Assembly: GCA_021604405.1 (NCBI GenBank)
Contig: BQJA01000007.1
Span: forward strand, 1 to 62,096
Reading direction: 5' to 3'
Length of the DNA stretch: 62,096 nt
DNA from: Nitrosomonas sp.
GTDB lineage: Bacteria; Pseudomonadota; Gammaproteobacteria; Burkholderiales; Nitrosomonadaceae
Position numbers and translations under genes: made by a program. This document shows positions 56,743-62,096 of this stretch, piece by piece. Each line of letters begins with the position of its first letter. Positions within the stretch are counted from its first letter, which is position 1. The notes beneath the pieces are model-generated. The model was not told the DNA's origin. It saw nothing but the letters and a program-made list of their open reading frames with translations, and searched no databases.

Positions 56743-59127
56743 ATGTCTTTCACCATACGATTATTTTGTCGTTTTCTGACTACATTTTTTTTCCTGTGCA
56801 TCATCTTCGCCGCCGTTGTCTGGTTGTTACTCAGGAGTAGTTTGCCGCAATATCAGGGCGAGACAAATTTGTCCGGGCTTGCATCACCAGTAACGATCGA
56901 ACGCGATGCATTGGGCAGTGTTACGCTTGAGGCGCAAAATCGGCTTGATTTAGCTTATGCGCTTGGTTATATTCATGCACAAGAACGTTTTTTTGAAATG
57001 GACCTGATGCGGCGTCGTGCCGCCGGCGAATTGGCGGAATTATTTGGTAGTGCAGTCGTTTCCGCAGACCGCAAGGCACGGCAATATCGAATGCGTGCGC
57101 GCTCAAAAGACATACTGGCACGACTCCCGTTAGCGCAGCGCCATTTATTAAATGCTTATAGTGATGGAGTCAATCAAGGTCTCGAAGCGTTATCAATCCG
57201 CCCCTTTCCATACCTGTTAACGCGAACTCAGCCACACCCCTGGCGGGCACAAGACAGTTTATTAATTATCAAGGCGATGTATTTCACGCTGAATGATTCA
57301 ACTAAAGACCGGGAACTGGCGCTTTCAGTTATGCATGAGGCATTACCCGAGACGGCCTATCAATTCCTGACTGCCAGCGGAGGCAGCTGGGATGCGCCTT
57401 TAATCGGCGACGCACCAGATTGGCCGCCCCCGCCAACCGCAGACGAACTCAACTTGCAGAAGCTCGATCCAGGCTTACTACGTCACGATTATGAATACAG
57501 TGACAATGTGCCTGGCAGTAACAGTTTTGCTGTTACGGGCACGCTTACGGACGGTTCTTCGCTGGTGGCCAATGATATGCACTTGGAACTGCATGTGCCG
57601 AATTTATGGTTTCACACCCGCATTATTTATCCTAGTCCAAATTCTGATGACCACAATATTGATATAACGGGCGCCAGTTTGCCCGGTATTCCGATTATCG
57701 TTGCGGGTGCCAATCGACATATCGCTTGGAGCTTCACCAATAGTTATGGCGATTTCGCTGACTGGGTGCGTATTACATTAGATCCACAGGACAAGTCCCG
57801 CTATCTTGCTCCAACTGGCTGGCAACCGGTCACAACCTACCATGAGACGATACAGGTTCGTGGTGCAAAAAATGAAACATTGGCTGTCGATGAAACACAC
57901 TGGGGACCCATTATAGCGACTGACTATGATGGGTCCCCTTTGGCGCTGGTTTGGTCTGCACTTCAATCCAATGCAGCAAATATCGAGCTGGTTAAGCTGG
58001 AACAGGTAGAAACGGTGAATGATGCCATCGCAATCGCACAAAATACGGGTATGCCTGCACAAAACTTTATCGTCGGCGATAAAAGCGGGAATATTTCGTG
58101 GACGATTGCTGGACGTATTCCACAACGCAGTGGAAATTATAATCCTCAACTGCCTGCTGACTGGCACCTGCCCAATACTGGCTGGATTGGCTGGCTAAAA
58201 GCATCACAATATCCACTCATTCTTAATCCAACTTCACATCGTTTGTGGACAGCCAATGCGCGCATAGCCCCGGATCACATACTTGGTTTACTGGGTGACG
58301 GTGGTTATGATCTTGGCGCCCGCGCAACACAGATTCGAGACAGTTTGTTTGACCGCGATCACTTCACGCCATCGGATATGCTGGCGATCCAGCTTGATTA
58401 TCGCGCACTATTCCTGACGCGCTGGTACGAATTACTTCAATCAAGCCTTAACCAAGCACAAGGTGAACCGTGGCAAACAGAAATGCAACAAGCACTTGAA
58501 GACTGGGATGGATATGCCGCGGTTGATTCAGTTGCATATCGCGTCGTTCGCGCTTATCGGCAGGAGATTACTAAAAGCATATTGGATGGATTTGCCGCTG
58601 CAGTGAGACGCCGTCAGCCGGACTTTAAACTGCCCCCATTAAACCAGACTGAGCATGCCGTATGGCACCTGATTGAGCAGCGGCCGCAACATCTATTGCC
58701 ACCCAATTATCGCAGCTGGGAAAATTTGCTTGTCGCAGGTGCAAAGCAAGTAGCCGATATCCTGCAAAAGCAACCGGGTGGCATAGCCGCACGCAATTGG
58801 GGAGAATACAATACGGCACATATCAATCATCCGTTCAGCCGTGCTTTGCCCGCATTGCTGAGAAAATGGCTCAATATGCCCGCTGAACCTCTGCCTGGCG
58901 ATAGTAATATGCCGCGCGTGCAAACGCCTGATTTTGGTGCGTCGCTGCGCTTTACAGTTGCACCCGGGAAGGAGGAACAAGGTTACTATAATATGCCAGG
59001 CGGTCAGAGCGGGCATCCACTTTCGCCCTATTATGGCAGCGGTCATGATCAGTGGGTAACAGGAAACCCGACGTCCTTTTTGCCGGGTAGGCCGGAAAAA
59101 ATACTGCGATTGCTCCCATTAGAATAA
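56743..59127 (+). CDS. Penicillin acylase family Ntn hydrolase
   Basis: Exported N-terminal-nucleophile amidohydrolase. It has an uncleaved or cleaved signal helix (residues ~8-29), an alpha chain, a spacer, and a beta chain that would begin at S259 after self-cleavage (PGSNSFAVTG). Conserved features include the DLMRRRAAGELAELFG region and the ANDMHLELHVPNLW strand. Length is 794 residues. The family includes penicillin G acylases and acyl-homoserine lactone acylases such as PvdQ; the substrate cannot be decided here. It is divergent from flhB. No clear Shine-Dalgarno precedes the ATG. Confidence 0.9.
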   Translation: MSFTIRLFCRFLTTFFFLCIIFAAVVWLLLRSSLPQYQGETNLSGLASPVTIERDALGSVTLEAQNRLDLAYALGYIHAQERFFEMDLMRRRAAGELAELFGSAVVSADRKARQYRMRARSKDILARLPLAQRHLLNAYSDGVNQGLEALSIRPFPYLLTRTQPHPWRAQDSLLIIKAMYFTLNDSTKDRELALSVMHEALPETAYQFLTASGGSWDAPLIGDAPDWPPPPTADELNLQKLDPGLLRHDYEYSDNVPGSNSFAVTGTLTDGSSLVANDMHLELHVPNLWFHTRIIYPSPNSDDHNIDITGASLPGIPIIVAGANRHIAWSFTNSYGDFADWVRITLDPQDKSRYLAPTGWQPVTTYHETIQVRGAKNETLAVDETHWGPIIATDYDGSPLALVWSALQSNAANIELVKLEQVETVNDAIAIAQNTGMPAQNFIVGDKSGNISWTIAGRIPQRSGNYNPQLPADWHLPNTGWIGWLKASQYPLILNPTSHRLWTANARIAPDHILGLLGDGGYDLGARATQIRDSLFDRDHFTPSDMLAIQLDYRALFLTRWYELLQSSLNQAQGEPWQTEMQQALEDWDGYAAVDSVAYRVVRAYRQEITKSILDGFAAAVRRRQPDFKLPPLNQTEHAVWHLIEQRPQHLLPPNYRSWENLLVAGAKQVADILQKQPGGIAARNWGEYNTAHINHPFSRALPALLRKWLNMPAEPLPGDSNMPRVQTPDFGASLRFTVAPGKEEQGYYNMPGGQSGHPLSPYYGSGHDQWVTGNPTSFLPGRPEKILRLLPLE

Positions 59128-59774
59128 TGAATGGGGTTTATCATTCCTGAACTAAATCAGAAATTCTCAGTTGATTGCTTTTATAATAAGGGATCTCCGT
59201 TTGCCGGACTTAAACATTGATCAACTGGGGATTTTATTAAACAAACAGCCGCAGGTACTATCATGTCGATACATTGCCGATAAACCAAAGTGTCGCGATA
59301 ACTGAGTACAATAATACCCGGTTTCCTTTTGGGACAGGTAGTTAAGGCATTAAGACTGATTGCTGATAATTTGGTCCGCACAAATTTTTGACTCAACGCT
59401 TATTAAATATTACTGATTCTTTTCTTTACCACTTTTACTGCTTTGTCCACTTTGTCTTATTTTAGTTTCGGATCAAATGTGTAAAATAAAGCTATATAAA
59501 TTTTCTAATAGTTTCCATTAGAAAAAAACAATAGTTTTCCCAATATACCTGGCGCGCCTGCTGCGGTTATTATGACCATCGAAAAAACGGCTTGAGATTA
59601 AAATGATGAATATTTTGTGCTGATGAGGGAATAATTTATTATAGATGTCCTGTGCCACTTATTCCGTTGTTTCATATATAGCCAAGTATACGGCATTAAT
59701 TTTTCCAATGATTGCGGCACACCCGGACAATTAATAACTTTTTTGATAAACAACAACTCTGGAACTTATAGACT
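59128..59774. other. Intergenic region before the truncated haemoglobin gene
   Basis: No supported gene; a 71-codon minus frame at 59181-59396 looks like chance. An AT-rich perfect 9-bp hairpin (TTTTCTAAT 59501-59509, ATTAGAAAA 59517-59525, 7-nt loop) is present and is followed by further As. The remainder is AT-rich, and the promoter of the haemoglobin gene is not identified. Confidence 0.35.
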
Positions 59775-60200
59775 ATGACACAATCGCAATTTACGCCATC
59801 CAGCACCGCTCCCTATACTGAGGAAGATATCAGCCGGCTGGTTCATTCTTTTTATGAAAAAGCCAGAAAAGATCCTGGATTGGGTCCGATTTTTGAAGAA
59901 CATGTCATCGACTGGGATGCACATTTTGTGCAAATGACCGACTTCTGGTCAGGCAATTTGCTGGGTACAAGCCGTTTCCGAGGTGCGCCTATGCCGAAAC
60001 ACTTGGTAATTCCAGATTTGAATCCGCAGTTGTTTGAACGATGGCTACAACTTTTCAAACAAACAGCGGATGAACTCGGCAACCCGGTTTTGGCTGAGCA
60101 AGCGACAGGAATGGCCAACCGGATTGCAGGCAGGTTATGGATGGGATATCAAATGACGCATTTCCCTGGCAAGCCTTTAACGGTCCTCCATGAAGTGTAA
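59775..60200 (+). CDS. Group III truncated haemoglobin
   Basis: Haem protein of the 2-on-2 globin group III, as in Campylobacter Ctb, linked to oxygen or nitric oxide chemistry. Family features are the B10 tyrosine Y27 in HSFYEKARKDPGLGPIF, distal-side H50 in WDAHF, the FWSGNLLG segment, the proximal histidine H76 in PMPKHL, and LFERWLQLF. Length is 141 residues. A role in NO handling would suit an ammonia oxidiser but is inference. GGA lies about 12 bases before the ATG. Confidence 0.9.
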   Translation: MTQSQFTPSSTAPYTEEDISRLVHSFYEKARKDPGLGPIFEEHVIDWDAHFVQMTDFWSGNLLGTSRFRGAPMPKHLVIPDLNPQLFERWLQLFKQTADELGNPVLAEQATGMANRIAGRLWMGYQMTHFPGKPLTVLHEV

Positions 60201-60626
60201 CAGTGTTTAATAACCAATTGTTTTTTATGTAATAATATTGTTAACATTTGACGTGGAAGATGTTATTTTTTCTGTTGCAAAGTTTGTCCCGGTGCCACGA
60301 TCACATAGACATACGAATGTGATCGGCGCAAGGATTGGTCATCTTGGAGGGCTGTAGAGAAAACATAAACAAATAAACGAAACAAAGCAAAATATTGCGT
60401 TAAAACCAATAGCGTTATACATGACTGCACCAGCCCGCGTTGAATTTCTATATAATGCCTCCTCAAAGCGGACGGGTGCGGTTTTTTTGACGGCTTGTGC
60501 ATTTATTCAGGTCTGATTCCAACGCATCCGGATCGGCTAATTTGCGAACGCGTTGTTGTTGAGCGGATACCGTTTGGTGCAAGGTGTTTGTTGTATGAAT
60601 TTCAAACATTATAATAGTTACTGACG
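60201..60626. other. Intergenic region with a 9-bp hairpin
   Basis: Arms CGATCACAT (60298-60306) and ATGTGATCG (60317-60325) enclose a 10-nt loop, about 100 bases after the haemoglobin stop. No T-run follows. Minus-strand frames at 60263-60502 and 60463-60609 are open but unconvincing. Confidence 0.35.
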
Positions 60627-61115
60627 ATGGAAAACGATGGAAGAATAAAAATATTATTTGTGTGTATGGGTAATATTTGCCGGTCACCGACGGCAGATGC
60701 AGTGTTTAAGCATCATGTAAAAATGGCTGGACTTGACCATGCGCTGCTGGTCGATTCAGCGGGTACGCATTCATATCATATTGGCAAACCGCCAGATGAA
60801 CGTGCGCAACAAGCCGCGCTGCAACGGGGTTACAAAATGCATGACTTACGCGCCCGGACTGTGCAGAATGATGATTTCGTTACTTTTGATTATATCCTGG
60901 CTATGGATAACGATAATCTTTCTGAGCTCAGCTACCGTTGTCCGGACCGGTTAGACCACAAGCTTGCGCTTTTTATGAAGTATAGTCCGAATTTTTCGTC
61001 TTGCACGGAAGTTGCTGATCCATATTTTGGTGGCAGTCAGGGATTTGAGAATGTACTGGATATGGTGGAAAGCGCCAGCCAGGGTTTATTGGCGCACATA
61101 CGCGCACAGCTTTAG
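60627..61115 (+). CDS. Low-molecular-weight protein tyrosine phosphatase
   Basis: Arsenate-reductase-fold phosphatase. The P-loop CMGNICRS (C13 to R19) matches CX5R. The general acid lies in VADPYFGG, and the DLRARTVQNDDF segment is typical. Length is 162 residues. Such enzymes remove phosphate from tyrosine kinases or other proteins; no partner kinase is nearby. The ribosome site is weak. Confidence 0.92.
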   Translation: MENDGRIKILFVCMGNICRSPTADAVFKHHVKMAGLDHALLVDSAGTHSYHIGKPPDERAQQAALQRGYKMHDLRARTVQNDDFVTFDYILAMDNDNLSELSYRCPDRLDHKLALFMKYSPNFSSCTEVADPYFGGSQGFENVLDMVESASQGLLAHIRAQL

Positions 61116-61322
61116 CGTTTAATGGGGCCGACAAAACTGCCGACCATGACTTATTAAACCGATGTATATTACTATCGCCGCAGGAAATTATTCCTTCTCC
61201 ACGCTTTTACTGTACCATCCAAATGTCAGAAAAATATAGACGCTTAAAAATTAAGTGACAGCTCATTCATTTTTAAAGTGAACGCACTCTCATCAACGTA
61301 ACCGATAATTAATGTAACAGAA

Positions 61323-62096
61323 ATGCGATATACCGCACCATCCTGGTTACCTGGCGGTAATTTACAAACCATCTACCCTTACCTGTTTAAACCCCGCAAT
61401 TCAGTTCACTATCGACGCGAACGCTGGGAACTCGAAGATGGTGATTTTATTGATATTGATTGGCTCGACGGTCCAATTAGCGCACCGTTGGTCGTGCTAT
61501 TTCATGGCCTGGAAGGCGGATCGAAAAGTCATTATGTTTTGAGTATCATGAGTACGATACAAAAGAAAAACTGGCGCGGTGCAGTGATCCATTTCCGTGG
61601 GTGTTCTGGTTTACCCAATCGGTTGGCGCGCGCCTATCATGCTGGCGATTCAGATGAAATTAATTGGATGCTGCATCGAATCTTTTGGGAAAGTAAACTT
61701 TTGGACTCTGAAATACCGCTTTATACCATCGGAGTCTCTTTAGGGGGTAATGCTTTATTAAAATGGTTGGGAGAGCAAGCTAAAAAAGCGGGTCAGATCG
61801 TTACAGCTGCGGCTGCAATTTCTGTTCCACTTGATCTGGCGGCTGCAGGCGCGGCATTAGATACGGGCTTTAACCAGTTTTATACACGCCATTTTTTAAG
61901 CACACTAACATACAAAGCATTGGAAAAACTTGACCGTTTTCCTGGTTTACTGGACGCGCGCGCTATAGCAGCATGCAAAACATTATACGAATTTGATAAC
62001 CTCGTAACCGCGCCGTTGCATGGTTTCCGCAATACTGAAGAATACTGGGAACAGTCCAGCAGCAAGCCTTGGCTTAAGTATATCCAAGTGCCAACA
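61323..62096 (+). CDS. YheT-type alpha/beta hydrolase, partial at the window end
   Basis: The frame opens at ATG 61323 after a nearby in-frame stop and runs off the window, giving 258 residues. It begins MRYTAPSWLPGGNLQTIYPY, as in the YheT/ABHD1-3 esterase family. The oxyanion segment VLFHGLEGGSKS and the nucleophile elbow GVSLGGN are present. The acid and histidine of the triad would lie beyond the edge. The ribosome site is poor. The physiological substrate is unknown. Confidence 0.88.
   Translation, partial: MRYTAPSWLPGGNLQTIYPYLFKPRNSVHYRRERWELEDGDFIDIDWLDGPISAPLVVLFHGLEGGSKSHYVLSIMSTIQKKNWRGAVIHFRGCSGLPNRLARAYHAGDSDEINWMLHRIFWESKLLDSEIPLYTIGVSLGGNALLKWLGEQAKKAGQIVTAAAAISVPLDLAAAGAALDTGFNQFYTRHFLSTLTYKALEKLDRFPGLLDARAIAACKTLYEFDNLVTAPLHGFRNTEEYWEQSSSKPWLKYIQVPT

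Noticed and set aside
59181..59396. 71-codon minus-strand frame before the haemoglobin gene
   Set aside because: No ribosome site or recognisable features.
60263..60609. Two minus-strand frames between the haemoglobin and phosphatase genes
   Set aside because: Composition not convincing; one spans the hairpin; no family recognised.
1..62096. tRNA, rRNA, insertion sequence, prophage or CRISPR elements
   Set aside because: I found no T-loop-like arms with matching acceptor stems, no transposase or integrase frames, and no regularly spaced repeats on reading; a covariance-model scan was not possible.

Overview
The window looks like the chromosome of an ammonia-oxidising betaproteobacterium of the Nitrosomonas type. 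Four things point there: betaproteobacterial gene orders (trpF-trpB-trpA-accD-folC-dedD-cvpA-purF-metZ and rimP-nusA-infB-rbfA-truB), a Calvin-cycle phosphoribulokinase, a complete cytochrome c maturation operon as expected of a haem-rich chemolithotroph, and a base composition that reads as mid-40s percent GC by eye. The genus is an inference, since no ammonia monooxygenase, hydroxylamine dehydrogenase or rRNA gene is present. I see no transposase, integrase, CRISPR array, rRNA or tRNA gene. Most of the window is conserved core genome.

Layout. Positions 1-2648 (minus) hold the end of a deoxysugar/glycan block: an NDP-hexose 2,3-dehydratase translationally linked to a family 2 glycosyltransferase. 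Positions 2971-7072 (plus) hold a GAF/HD-GYP c-di-GMP phosphodiesterase, the motAB stator genes and a membrane-anchored methyltransferase. Then come cysS (minus), two cyclophilins ppiA and ppiB (plus, ending in a strong terminator), and a long minus-strand run: metZ, purF, cvpA, a SPOR-domain protein, folC, accD, trpA, trpB, trpF. Next are bcp and the ccmABCDEFGHI operon, followed upstream by truB, rbfA, infB, nusA, rimP, then thrC, hom and alaA.

Positions 39075-42243 are the least ordinary stretch. They hold a small two-helix coiled-coil protein and a tandemly duplicated two-gene module, in which a secreted Tyr/Gly-rich protein is followed by a glycine-zipper lipoprotein with a polyproline tail. 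Divergent from it are prk and then uvrD, separated by two stacked hairpins that overlap a good uvrD promoter. An aspartoacylase and an unrecognised 436-residue acidic protein follow. That acidic protein seems to continue in frame past a TGA. The flagellar operon flhB-flhA-flhF-flhG-fliA-motC-motD fills 48656-56546 (minus). The right end (plus) carries a penicillin-acylase-family Ntn hydrolase, a group III truncated haemoglobin, a low-molecular-weight tyrosine phosphatase and the start of a YheT-type alpha/beta hydrolase.

How the parts connect: the ccm block and bcp serve periplasmic haproteins and oxidative defence; rimP to truB is the translation and ribosome-maturation operon; hom-thrC, metZ, trpFBA and alaA are amino-acid synthesis; prk feeds CO2 fixation. 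The window encodes two flagellar stators (MotAB and MotCD), with a c-di-GMP phosphodiesterase beside motAB. I found no clear new defence or mobile system. The best leads are the duplicated lipoprotein module, the TGA-interrupted protein, the hairpins placed directly before rimP and uvrD, and several long perfect inverted repeats in divergent intergenic regions.
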